Positions 1 through 11,500 of a stretch of DNA of 64,000 nucleotides are shown here, piece after piece. Source of the DNA: Zantedeschia hybrid cultivar (lineage: Eukaryota; Streptophyta; Magnoliopsida; Alismatales; Araceae). The stretch lies in assembly GCA_030544215.1 (NCBI GenBank), contig JARZZO010000013.1:40187196-40251195 (forward strand), given 5' to 3'. Position 1 is the first letter of the stretch; every line of letters starts with the position of its first letter. Position numbers and translations under genes: made by a program. Below the pieces are notes generated by a model that was not told the origin of the DNA, ran no database searches, and saw only the letters and a program-made list of their open reading frames with translations.

Positions 1-830
1 TTAAAACAGACGAAATACTTGACACGACTCTAACAAATAAAAAATTAAGCCCTAATGAACAGTAAAAGGTCACCTTAACGAGTCGAGCCTAATAATATTT
101 TTATTATTATTATTTTTTGGACCATCCGATCATAGATCAGGTTGTTTGGACACGTGAAGCATGTTTGGGCGACCTAAAAATATTCATTTTTTTATTTTAG
201 TTACAGCAGCAACTGATGCAGCATTGGCCGCCAGTGCAGTAAATAAAACTCAAATTTTAAACAGGGTAATCAATTACTTTTTTAGAGTGAGTTAAACTTA
301 AGCTTATGTTTAACTATGGTAGAGTTAAGAAAAACTAATGGAAGCAAACGGTGGGATTAAAAACTAAAACGTTTAAGTTTATAAGGACTAATATCCAAAT
401 ATGCAAGATAAAGGGACTTAGTTCGAATTCACAATGTTTACAAGGATCGATATCCAAAAAAAAAACCTAAATGAAATGATGACATTAATAGGTGAGACAA
501 TCAGTAGCAGGAAATCAAATAACAGCCACGAAGCATGTACTTAAGGAATTAATTTCTGTCCCTGTGAATTGTAGACCATGTGAAACCACAACGGTTCAAA
601 AAGAAGTGGAAATTTAGGAAGTGCAAATGGGCCATATGTTCCACAGTTTCAAGAAATTGATCCAGCTTTGATAATTGTTAGGATTTCTCCTCGTTCAAGA
701 TGATATTGTCAATGCAAACAAACACAAGAGTAGCACAAAGAAGAAGAAGAAAAGAGGAAAAGAAGAACAAACACACGAGTACTTATGTGGTTCGGTCTAC
801 AGCCTACACGAGGATCAGCGGTACATGGAG

Positions 831-887
<57 letters not shown>

Positions 888-1554
888 ACCCCGAAGCCCC
901 AGTACACCCAGAAAGCCTCCAGAAACTAAAAGCGAACATGGAAGAGTCTGTACCACCATTGGACCCCAAAAAATGTCCCATTTTGGATCTTACACCAACA
1001 TGAATATGGGCTGGATCTTGACTTCAGGTCCACCTGAAGAGTTTGAGACACACACATAACAATAACAAAAGGAATGTAACAGTAATCAAGCCCATATGTT
1101 TGACATTGACTGATAGCAATATTTTTCTAAAAAATGATAGCTGCAAAGAAAATCACGTAGTTTCTCATTAAAAAAAAAAATGCAGGAAAAAGGAATTATC
1201 AGGTTGAGAACTATGACTTGACATAACCAACCATCATTAGAGCATAGAGATGGTTGAAACTGGAGCTCCAGATAGCTCATATACAACAGCAGAAAATGTA
1301 AGAATCCTACAGAAAAACATTATGTTTAGTACTCCTAGAAATTGAAGTAATAGAGTCTGCTATTTCACTAAAAACATTGACTACCATCATCTTGACTCCA
1401 TCTTCCTTCATTTTCAATAGACCAGGGGACTCCTTTCAATTTTTAATCCCCACTAAGAATCAACCAAATCATGGCACTTCAATCCACCTCCTCTCCTTTA
1501 TTTTTCTTTTTCTTGCCTCATGGGGCTACTGCCTGGGACATCCATCATTTTAAG
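1..1554. other. Left-edge intergenic DNA, no gene recognised
   Basis: AT-rich sequence without a convincing coding exon on either strand. Short open frames around 675-1059 are only the two frames of a dinucleotide repeat. The mTERF gene that begins at 3901 on the minus strand should continue through here or beyond the left edge, but I could not identify any of its downstream exons. Confidence 0.5.
832..887. repeat. Compound (CT)n(CA)n microsatellite
   Basis: About 28 bases of CT repeats run directly into about 28 bases of CA repeats. It generates spurious Ser-Leu / Thr-His open frames. Confidence 0.95.
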
Positions 1555-2350
1555 GATCCTGAGAATAGTGAGAATAGTCTTCAGATAGAGAATCCATAGC
1601 ACATTGCTTCAATTGGTCAATTTTCTGTTAAATCTGTTTCCAGAATCATTAATTATGGAGGTACCAGGTTCCTTGGTCCAATTTCATCTGGAGAAAAGAA
1701 CGGCTTAACAAGATCAGACTTTTTATGTGGAAATTGGTTCAAGACAGACTGACTACCCTCAGCCAGTTAAAAAAGTTCAACCTCAGCACAACGGATAACT
1801 GCTTCTAGTGTGGACTTTTTGTTGAAACTGCTGATCATCTCTTTCTACAATGTGGTATCAAATCAGCAGTCTGGAAAACATTGTTTGCTTGCCTGAATTT
1901 GACCTGGACACAGCCTCCATCTCTGTCTTCTCTCTTTTCAAACTGGGGTGGTCAACAATTCAAGAACTGAGCAAGACATTTGGATCATGCTTCTAGGTGC
2001 TTTTCTCTGGGCTGTCTGGAAGGAGAGGAATTCAAGATGCTTTAACCACACTTTCTCATCTCCATTCCTTATCATTCCTCACCAATTAATCTCACCAATA
2101 ATTGGAGAATTGGGTCTCACAGTGTTCAATCTGAGGAGTCTCTGTTAATCTCCTCCTTACTGTCTTGGAAAGCTTTTATCTTGAATGCTCTTTTGTATGG
2201 ATCTAGGGTTTGCTTTTTTGTATGGGTTCAGGGGTTCTTGTTTTGTAATTTTTCTTCTGTGTTATAGGTTACCTCCCTGGTACCTACCTTTGTACTCTGT
2301 TTATTTCTTTGCTTATATCAATTGTGGCTTTGCCACCTTCCAAAAATAGT
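1555..2350 (+). mobile_element. L1-type LINE remnant: zf-RVT region and 3' end
   Basis: Conceptual translation with several frame changes gives the C-terminal zinc-binding reverse-transcriptase (zf-RVT) region of plant L1-type LINEs. An FSVKS segment lies near 1620. A block like IWRKRLNKIRLFMWKLVQDR lies at about 1680-1745. A Cys-x-x-Cys ... HLFLQC knuckle lies at about 1800-1855, followed by the usual LWAVWKERN segment near 2005-2030. An in-frame TAG sits between the two cysteines of the knuckle and several frameshifts are present, so the copy is dead. The 3' tail at 2200-2345 is T-rich and ends in a short A tract, as in a LINE 3' end. The upstream endonuclease and polymerase parts are missing, consistent with 5' truncation. 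Confidence 0.75.
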
Positions 2351-2974
2351 ATATTGTTTCAATTAACAGTAACTAAAACAAATCTTGTTTCTGTCTATTA
2401 ATTAGTTAGACTCCTCCTTGAATCTCTCCTAGTCCCAAGTATCCGTGCCTTTAATGTAGCATATCTTCATTAGATATGGGAAAGAGATACAAGGATATGG
2501 GATGTCCTTTTACTTTTTCTCTAAGCCAAATCACTCCACATTCCATGGAACAACTAAAACAAAGTAGATAACTCTACTAGTTGTGTGGAGTGCAGGGATA
2601 ACATTCTAGTTTACATCATACCATGGATGTAGGTAGGAAACTAAGTTTATGCCTCAGAAGGGAAAATGGTAGACCTAAAATTTGCTTTTTATACAAATTG
2701 ATCAGAATGTACGACAAGGAGTGACAACCAACCATTTATTAGCAATTAGCAGTCAATCTTCAATAATGTCTTGGGCCAGACTGGCCAGTTGATCTTGCGC
2801 AGAAGTTCTGGCAAAGACATTTTTGGTTAACGCTACACTAAGAACATTCTACACTATTCTCATCTGACCTCTTTTACCATCATTACATTTATATTCCCCA
2901 TTAGTTACCATATCGTCCAACAGAAACAGTACAAATCTGACCAAGATTTAGAACCTCAACCTAAACACACCAAC

Positions 2975-3139
2975 AAGGGCGTACCCAGTGCACGAGGCTC
3001 CCACCATTTGTGGGGTCTGGGGAAGGGACGATGTATGCAATCTTACCCCTGCTAAGCAAAGATGTTGTTTCCTTGGTTCGAACACATGACCTCCAAGTCA
3101 CAAATGAGGCAACTTAACTGTTGCTCCAGGCCCACCCTT
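2975..3139 (-). mobile_element. Au-like SINE
   Basis: Read on the minus strand, the element starts with a tRNA-like head (GGTGGGCCTGGAGCAAC...). It carries an internal box-B-like GTTCGAACC and ends with the Au-SINE-type tail (GGGAGCCTCGTGCACTGGGT, then ACGCCCTT). The hexamer CAACAA flanks both ends (about 2971-2976 and 3140-3145), a plausible target-site duplication. Polymerase III box A/B and the tail are characteristic of the Au SINE family of angiosperms. The family name rests on remembered similarity of the tail. Confidence 0.7.
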
Positions 3140-3307
3140 CAACAAACAGGATGTAACACGAGGACTTCCCAGGAGTTCTGATGGGATCCGGTGCATTAGT
3201 GTTGGTATAAACACACTAACAAAATTTTTTTTACAAAGATCACGCCTTGTATTTAGTATGAAACGCACTTGATTGGGAAAACCTCAGAACAGGGAGCCAC
3301 CCATTAC

Positions 3308-3901
3308 CTTATCAATGAGCTCCGGGAGGCTCATAGAGGACACATATCCAGCAATGTGCACCGAAGAGGAGTACCTAAGACCAATGCTCTCCAAGTATGG
3401 CAGAACACCCTTATCCCCCTTCTTCTTCGCCATTAAATACACCTTCCTCCCGAAGCTAAGCCCGCACACATCTTCTCCTCCCCCATCATCCGCCTCGTTC
3501 CAGGAAGCCCACAAAGAGTGCTCGTCCAGCTCCTTAACATTCCTCACCATAATCTCCAGATACTTGGGGCAACTGGAGGCGATCTCTACCGACTCCTCCC
3601 TCGACGCACCGCATTCCTGCAGCAACTCCACCAGGGCAACCCTAGCTTCTGCCTTTTCTCCTTCGGACGGACCCCCGCCTTGGGCCGGCGACGTGGCGGA
3701 GGCAGCCGCCCGGGCCCTGGCGTGCCGAGTTGTGCGGAGAGAGAGGGCGGACTTGGTGGGGTGCGAGAGGTGGTATAGGACCCTCGCTGGGTACCGGCGG
3801 GGAAAGCCGACGCTTCGAGAAGAGCAGGGGTCGGAGGGAGGCAAAGCGGGGAGATGGCGATGGACCGGGACGGGAGGCGACTGCACGAACGCCGGCGACA
3901 T
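3308..3901 (-). CDS. mTERF-family organellar protein, first coding exon (partial gene)
   Basis: The exon encodes about 198 residues from ATG at 3901 to a good splice donor after codon AAG (gtaatg at 3307). Residues 1-75 are rich in Ser, Pro, Arg and Ala with almost no acidic residues, as in a chloroplast or mitochondrial transit peptide. The following part (ALVELLQECGASREE..., CPKYLEIMV, then GVLPYLESIGL and SLPELIDK) resembles the N-terminal region of plant mTERF proteins. These are helical-repeat nucleic-acid-binding proteins that act in organelle transcription, splicing or translation. The repeats themselves must lie in later exons, which should be to the left. None was recognised in 1-3300, so the gene either has a very long first intron running off the window or is broken by the LINE/SINE-rich flank. 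Two telo-box motifs lie just upstream of the start. The subfamily cannot be assigned from this exon. Confidence 0.6.
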
Positions 3902-3959
3902 GGCCGCCGATGGTGCAAAGCGATCACGTCGCCATGGATTCCAAGGAGGACAATGGCCA

Positions 3960-3984
3960 AAACCCTAGAACACGATAAACCCTA
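3960..3984 (-). promoter_or_regulatory. Pair of telo-box motifs upstream of mTERF exon
   Basis: AAACCCTA occurs twice (3960-3967 and 3977-3984) within 25 bases, 60-80 bases upstream of the mTERF start codon. Telo boxes are typical of plant genes for translation and organelle biogenesis, which fits the predicted product. Confidence 0.5.
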
Positions 3985-4019
3985 GAAACTCTGCAACCGC
4001 CGCGGTAGCTTCCGCGTAA

Positions 4020-5560
4020 CTTTTTCGCGCGCAATCCGCAAAATCACATTTTTTTTCCAACGGAAAGGGGTAAAATATAAATAACCTGTTTGACAGGGTT
4101 TATTCTTTTTTTTAGCTCCAAATTAATCCTATTCCGACTTAAAAATAGTTGGATAAGATGAACTTGTTCATCCGGATTAGAATAGAAAGGAGCAAATAGT
4201 CTGTCGGCACAAGTGACCCTTCCCCCTAATGGGCTTGGAGCCTTCGACCTCGCCCCTTTGTCCAAGATGGGAACTTTTACTCAGGTAAGGTGTACCTCCA
4301 CTTTAGGAAATCTTGGCCTTCTTGAAATCTCTTCGAAAAATAAAGGATCATTAAAAACTTTTTTTAAAAATATAAAATTACAAGAAATAGACTCACATAG
4401 AAGGAGACGAGAAAGCAAACTCCGTATATAAAAACATTTTGAAAATATATATTATTTTTCAACTGACCTTTATTTCTATTTATAAATTTTGTGAAAATTA
4501 ATAAAAAAATATTTTAAAAAAATTTAGCAGAATAAATAAATCATTTTATTCGTGTAAATAAAGAATGACCTTTTTCACTAGACCTCTCCTTAGGCCAAGC
4601 CTTGGAGGAGCTCCTCACCGTCTCTCGTGCCTGCCCCAACCTCGCCATGACGCCACCTCCGCTCCTTGCCACCCCTCAAGAATGTGAGAGGGCTACATTC
4701 CTATAGTCCTCACGAACTCGCGAGGACTCTCCCATCGATGCCCCTAGACTCCCTTAAAAATAGGTTTAATTATGCAAAGTCGAAGAAAAATTAAACTATA
4801 ATAATTTTAAAAATTAGATATTTTTTAATAAGATATATTTTGAGTAAAAATAATCCTAAAAAGAATACTCTAGAACACCCAACAAATCAATCAAAACCAA
4901 CTTTTGAGCACGATGGAGTGCACAAAAAGGTGCATTTGGCTTGGACTAAGTTTGGGTCAATACAACGTTATACTCCTGAGGTAGGCAGAATTTGGGCCAA
5001 ACTTGCAGACAATCTCGGCTAAATGCATTCCCAATCATAGTAGAAACTGCTGCTCTGTTCGTCTAGCGTTACTCCTACCAATTAGAAGAGCCTTTTCCAT
5101 GTGGAAACACCATGGCGAATTCTTACAGACAAAACACGTCGGTGAGTTCTGCACAAGGTGAAATCCCAAGGTTTATTTACATATATTCCAAAGTACCTGC
5201 ATCAGGGGCCTTTTCACTCATACGTGATTCTTTAGGGGGTTCTACGCAAAAAGCAAACAATCCAGTGGCTGTGTTGCTTGGAAAAATGTACACTTGGATT
5301 TAAGACACGAGAAAAGAAATACCCAGAGACTATTATTTCTTTATGTATTATAGTTAATAAAGGCTACTTACAAGAGGAACAATTCATAACAACATTGTAT
5401 GTGATTTTCTTCTGTTCTTTTCTTTTTCTGGCAGCAGTCTGCATGCATCCTGTATGACATGGATTCATAATTGGCCCAGTTTCACATGGATAAATGCAGT
5501 CTGAATAATGGTGCAATGTTCCAAGATGAATCGAAGGAACAAGTTTGATTCATGTGTACA
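4020..5560. other. Intergenic DNA between mTERF and AIG2-like genes
   Basis: No coding exon, RNA gene or clear transposon end seen. The short stretch at 4600-4740 is more GC-rich but has no recognisable protein. Confidence 0.4.
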
Positions 5561-5566
5561 CCGTTC

Positions 5567-8500
5567 TTAATCATCCTGGAGACGAAGGCGGCTGGCATTG
5601 GGTTCTGGTTGCTCATAGTCTTCCATAAATCTGATGGTCACCTCCAAGAAGTCCTCCATATGCAGTCGCTTCCATTCCTTCGCCGGAAAAAAATGTAGAC
5701 CTGATGTTAGAATATAAAAGAAACAAACAGATTTTCTGAGAAAGGTGGAGAAGGTGACCAAGCCTTGCAAGCCTTGCTATCTGTGAATAACATTTTAAAG
5801 ACATTGCATCCCAGGACCCCTAACATTCTGGTGGAGTGGTGAGCATGGAATGAAGCCACATATCTGTTTTTCTTTTGGAAAGTGGAATGAGGCCATAAAA
5901 GATTTGAGAAACAAAAGGAGAAAAATCCACCTAGACCCTTAATAATTAAGAACCTCTGAAGTTACAGGGAAACAGGGAGAGTAACCAAGGAAATTTCAAG
6001 AGAATAGCTGTCAAATGCTTACAGCAAAGACCCTTTAAGCAACATTTTTCTATAACATCTCCCCTTCTTTTAAACATGTTTTTCTTTTTGTTAGCTTCCA
6101 ATATGCTAACTGCCCTAGCAGAAGTCTGAAAAAATGGAAAATAAAAAACTTGTAATCATTTTGATGCCAAGACAAGGCTATGGATGGCAGATGGTGGAAT
6201 TCCCTTCGATGAGATATTACTTTCCAAAATGGGAGAGGAATTTGGTAAAGTATAAAATAATCTCATAAACACAAAGCACTTGTCTAATAAGATTCTAATG
6301 ATTATTTCAGTGAAACACAAAAAGTGCATGGTCCACATCCTATCAAATATTAATGGTAAGAACAATGGGAAAACATAATATGAAAAATGACAAAATCCAA
6401 CTACGCCATTACAGTACACAAGTCAAAAGAGCAAACTGATGAATGAATGCTTACATTGAAATCCCACTCTCCTTCCAAGGCCGGGTCACCTTTGTCTATC
6501 CAGACATATGTGTAAGCTTGCAATTTCGGTAGATTATCCTTGAAAAACCAAAACCCTCATGTCAGTAACATGAACGGCAAATAATATAACTGTTTCAGCT
6601 AAGATACTCAAGTGTGCCAAATTTGTCTCTCTTCTGCTGCTTTCAATATCTAAATATTTGAAACTGCAAACCCTTTAACTCCATGACAACCCTAACTCAT
6701 TGAAAAGGGCCAAAACATTACCATTGACAGCTAGACGACACACTACCCAAGGGTTTTAATCCAGTGGTCAAAAAACAAGTAACTACATCACAAAAGTGCA
6801 ACATATAATCATATATCTGACATGTTGCCTAAAGTTGTACGGATCACATATGATTCCAAAGATAACAAGATTGATATGTATGAAATAACCTATGATCTAT
6901 AAAGATCAAAGTAGCCAGGATTTGAGAGAAAGTAATCCATAGTTCTGGATGGAGTAAAAAATGTGGCTTACAGTTCACAGGATGTACCCTTAAAACGGTT
7001 CCTTAATGGCTGAGATAATATCCCCGTGGATAAATCTCTTGCATGGTTGACTTCAGGTAACCTAAGGCTAGGAGTGGGAGATTAAACAGAAATTAGAATG
7101 ATGATGGATATGCAAGTTATCATTATGCACTTGTTTCCCTGTGGGATTTGTACTGGATTTGTCCAAGCATTTGCAAACAAGACTTCAGACTGGGTGTCTG
7201 ATGCACAAGCTTGTGCTATTCTAGCCAGCCAGCTTGCGCTAATCAACTGATGACAATCATTCATAGTCCGTACCATCATCAGTAGCCCATGCAAAGGTTC
7301 TGATACATCCCCAGATTCAAATTCTGTCATGGATGAGTTGTGACTTCAATCAATGACTTACTTTAGCTATGATCCCAGAAGACATTTATCTCTATTCCTG
7401 CCAAAAGTAAAAGGCCGATAGCCTATTACACATTGACATAAAATTTTCCATTTAGCGATTTGCTGTGGGAGATGTATTATTTGACAATGGAATGAGGGTT
7501 TTGATGAAGCTTGCAGCTGCCTTAGTTCCAATAAATGAACTTACCTCCTTTGTATCAAGTGCAACACTGACGCACCACTCTCACTCTGTGTTGAGGACAT
7601 ATCTTCAACCTGTGATGAAGATTCTTGTTCCTAGGACCTAGGGTAAAGACAAGTTCGTGATGACTTTCTTGTGGATTGATTGGTGAAGTGTCATTACATG
7701 TTCAATTACTTTATCCATTTCCCACAAACGGCTGTGGGAATGATACTTATAAAATATAAAAAGACTTTTTTTTATGCCTTTTGATGTGGATATTTCGTTT
7801 GATTCATGACTCATGAATGATGAACCATGTGTTGAATCCAGCGTGTGGATTTGAATTTGGACCCCTCTCCATCAACCTCGGTCAATGTTAATTACACCAG
7901 TGAAATCACTGGAAACGTTTGATTAATCCTTTTTTGTGTGATACTGAAAATAAGCATACAATTCGTGCATAGAAATTGAAATACTCATGATGACAGGGCA
8001 AGATAAGAAAAACATTAAACTTTCATTAACTTTGATACACAGATTACAATGATGCCCACATAAAAAGAGGGAATTCCAATATTACAAAATTCTGATCATG
8101 GAGATCATATCATGGTTGGCAGTATCGGCCGATACCAGTACGTACCGGCCTAATTCCAATATTACAAAATTCTGATCATGGAGATCAGATCATGGTTGGC
8201 AGTACCGGCTAATACCGATACGTACCGGTATCGGCCGGCACCGGTACCATACCTGTAAAGGGTATCGGCCGATATCGGCTGATACTGGGCCGGTACCGGC
8301 ACCGGCACTGCTATCCATGGATCAGATTGATTAAACTAATCATAAAGAAGAGTTGTTTGGGCCATGATCATTGTGATCGTAGTGACCCCCAACTAGTGCC
8401 ACCCAATTGCTAAAAGTCTTGATCAAGTTGCAGATCGAGATCATGTTGTAGGACTAAATCAATAATATTAAGTCGCGAGATTCTGGATAATAGGTTTGGT

Positions 8501-11500
8501 TAATGAAATCATACCACAAAATTTGGATCTTCGATCAAATTCGTAACGATCTGACTGTTAGATTATGAGATTAGGTCACAATCGTGACGATCGGACCGTT
8601 GGATTATAAGATCGGGTCTCATGAAGATCGAACTGTTGGATCTGAAGTTCAGTATCTATCAGAACGATCCGACCATTAGATTGTGAAATCAGGTCACGAT
8701 CATGAAGATTGAACCGTTAGATCTGAAATTCGGTCGATATCGAGACAATCCAACTTTTATATTATGAGATTAGGTCACGATTGTGACAATCAGACCATTG
8801 GATTATAAGATCAGGTCGAACCATTAAATCTGAAATTCGATTAATATCATAACGATACGACCGTTTGATTATAAGATCGAGTCACGATCATGGAGATTAT
8901 ACTTGTTAGATCTAAAATCCGGTCGATATCGGGACAATCCGACCATTAGATTATGAGATTAGGTCACGATTGTGATGATCGGACCAATGGATTATAAGAT
9001 CAGGACACGATCATGGAGATCGGACCGTTAGATCTGAAATTCGAATGATATCAGAACGATCCGACCGTATGAGATTAGGTCACGGTTATGAAGAACCCAC
9101 CATTGGATTATAAGATCGGGTCACGATCATGGAGATTGGACCGTGAGATCTGAAATTCGATCGATATCGAAATGATCTGACCGTTAGATTATGAGATCAG
9201 GTCACGATCGTGAAGATTGGACCGTTGGATCTGAAATTCGGTCGATATCGGAACGATCCGACCGTTTGACATCAGGTTACAATCATGAAGATCGGACCAT
9301 TGGTTTATAAGATCGGGACGCGATCATGGAGGTCAAACCGTTATATCTAAAATTCGGTCGATATCAGAATGATCTGACCATTGGATTACGAAATCAGGTC
9401 GCAATTATGAAGATTGAACTGTTGAATTATAAGATCGGGTCACGATCGTGACAATCGGATAGTTAGATCTGAAGTTCGGTCAATAACGGGACGATCCGAC
9501 TATTTGATTATGAGATTAGGTCACGATTGTGAAGATGAACCATTGGATTATGAGATCAGGTCAAGATCATGAAGATCACACCGTTGAATCTGAACTTTAA
9601 TCGAGATCGTGACGATCCATCCGTTGGATTATAAGATCAGGTCGAGCGCGAAGATCCGACCGTTAGATCTAAAGTTTGGTCAATATTGAAATGATCCGAC
9701 CGTTGGATTATGAGATTAGGTCAAGATCATGAAGATCCGATCGTTGGATCTGAAGTTTGGTCGATATCGGGATGATCCGACCGTTGGATTATGAGATTGG
9801 GTCGCGATCATGTAGCTCCCACTGTTGGATCTGAACTTCGGTTGATATTGGAATGATACAACCGTTGGATTATGAGATCAAGTCGAGACCATGAAGATTT
9901 GACCGTTGGATCTGAACTTCGGTCGAGATCGTGACGATTTGACCGTTGGATTATAAGATCAGGTTGAGATCGTGAAGATCCGACCGTTAGTTCTGAAGTT
10001 TGATCGACATCGCGAAGGTCGGACAGTTAGATTCGAAGTTTGGTCGAGATCGTTAAGATCCGACCGTTGGATTTGGAGATTAGGTCAAAATCATAGGGAT
10101 CCAACTGTTAAATCTGAAGTTCGGTCAAGATCACGAAGATCTTATCGTTAGATTTGAAGTTCAATTGAGATCACGAAAGATCCGACATTGGATCTGAAGA
10201 TCGGGTCAAGATTATAGGGATCCGACCGTTATATCTGAAGTTCGGTCGAGATAACGAAGATCCGACCATAGGATTTAAAGTTCAGTTGAGATCACGAACG
10301 ATCCGACCATTGGATCTGAAGATTGGGTCAAGATTATAGGAATCCAACCGTTAGATCTGAAGTTCGGTCAAAATCATAAAGATCTGGCCGTTGGATTTGA
10401 AGTTTAGCCGAGATCGCAAAGATCCGACCGTTGGATCTGAAGATCGGGTCAAGATTATAGGGATCCCACCGTCAGATCTGAAGTTCGGTCAAGATGACGA
10501 AGATTTGACCATTAGATTTGAAGTTCAATCGAGATCGCAAAGATCCGACTGTTGGATTTGAAGTTCGATCGAGATCGCGAAGATCAGACTATTAGATCTA
10601 AAGATCGGGTTAAGATTATAGAGATCCAACTGTTGAATCTGAATTTCGATCAGGGATGTATAGTATGATCGCTCGATCGATGTAACCAAGTTAGGGTTTC
10701 AATGGACCCCATCGTGATTAACATGGTTAAATCACTTGATCCATGGACCCTGTCAAAATCAACATAGTTAAGTCATTCGATCAGTGAACCACATCAAGAT
10801 CAACTTAGTTAAGTCATTTGACTGGTGGACCAAAGATTATATGATCAATTATACATGATTAGTTTTCATATGATTAATCATATATTATTAATGCATAAGA
10901 CTATATGACACAAACATATGGTCTAATGGTATGTTAATATATTTTGTATCATATTAGCATGACTAATGGAAATGATTAACTCATGACCAATAACCATTAT
11001 AATATGAAATTAAGGCATATTCCTAAGTTTAGGACGTGCCTATACAAGTGTAGGACCAACGTCCTAACACTTAGACAAAAAGAGAAAGAGTGGGGACTGA
11101 GCTACCACTTTAAACACCGAGAGAGGCCTTTACCTTGACCCTTGTTCTTCGTCCCCCAGGGGGTATTTATAGCCTCTCTAAGAGGCGGTCAAAAGGCTAG
11201 GAGTCCATCCTCACCAGGTGGAAGTTGTGTTTTCTTCCCGCGCAAGAAAATCAAATGAAGGCCCCACCCTCACCGGGTGGGAGGTAATGTTTCTTTGTGT
11301 GGGAATCCAAAGCCGCTTGACTAAGTCATGCCTTCACCCTCACCGGACTATAGTTAGAGTGAAATCCGGTGAAGGTATGTAGGAAAATTTGCATAAAAAC
11401 CCACTGCATTAAATTTATGTTTTGTTTATTTCCATTATAAAATAATAGAATAGGAACTATTATTTGAAACCTCATGTCCCCCTTTTTATAACTGTCCATG

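Noticed and set aside
1948..2148. 66-codon frame as a separate gene
   Set aside because: It is part of the dead LINE (LWAVWKERN segment).
3273..3968. 231-codon plus-strand frame
   Set aside because: Antisense of the mTERF exon, low complexity and no recognisable domain.
8525..10652. CRISPR-like reading of the 40-bp array
   Set aside because: Repeats are contiguous and degenerate with no unique spacers, the context is a plant intron, and no cas genes are present.
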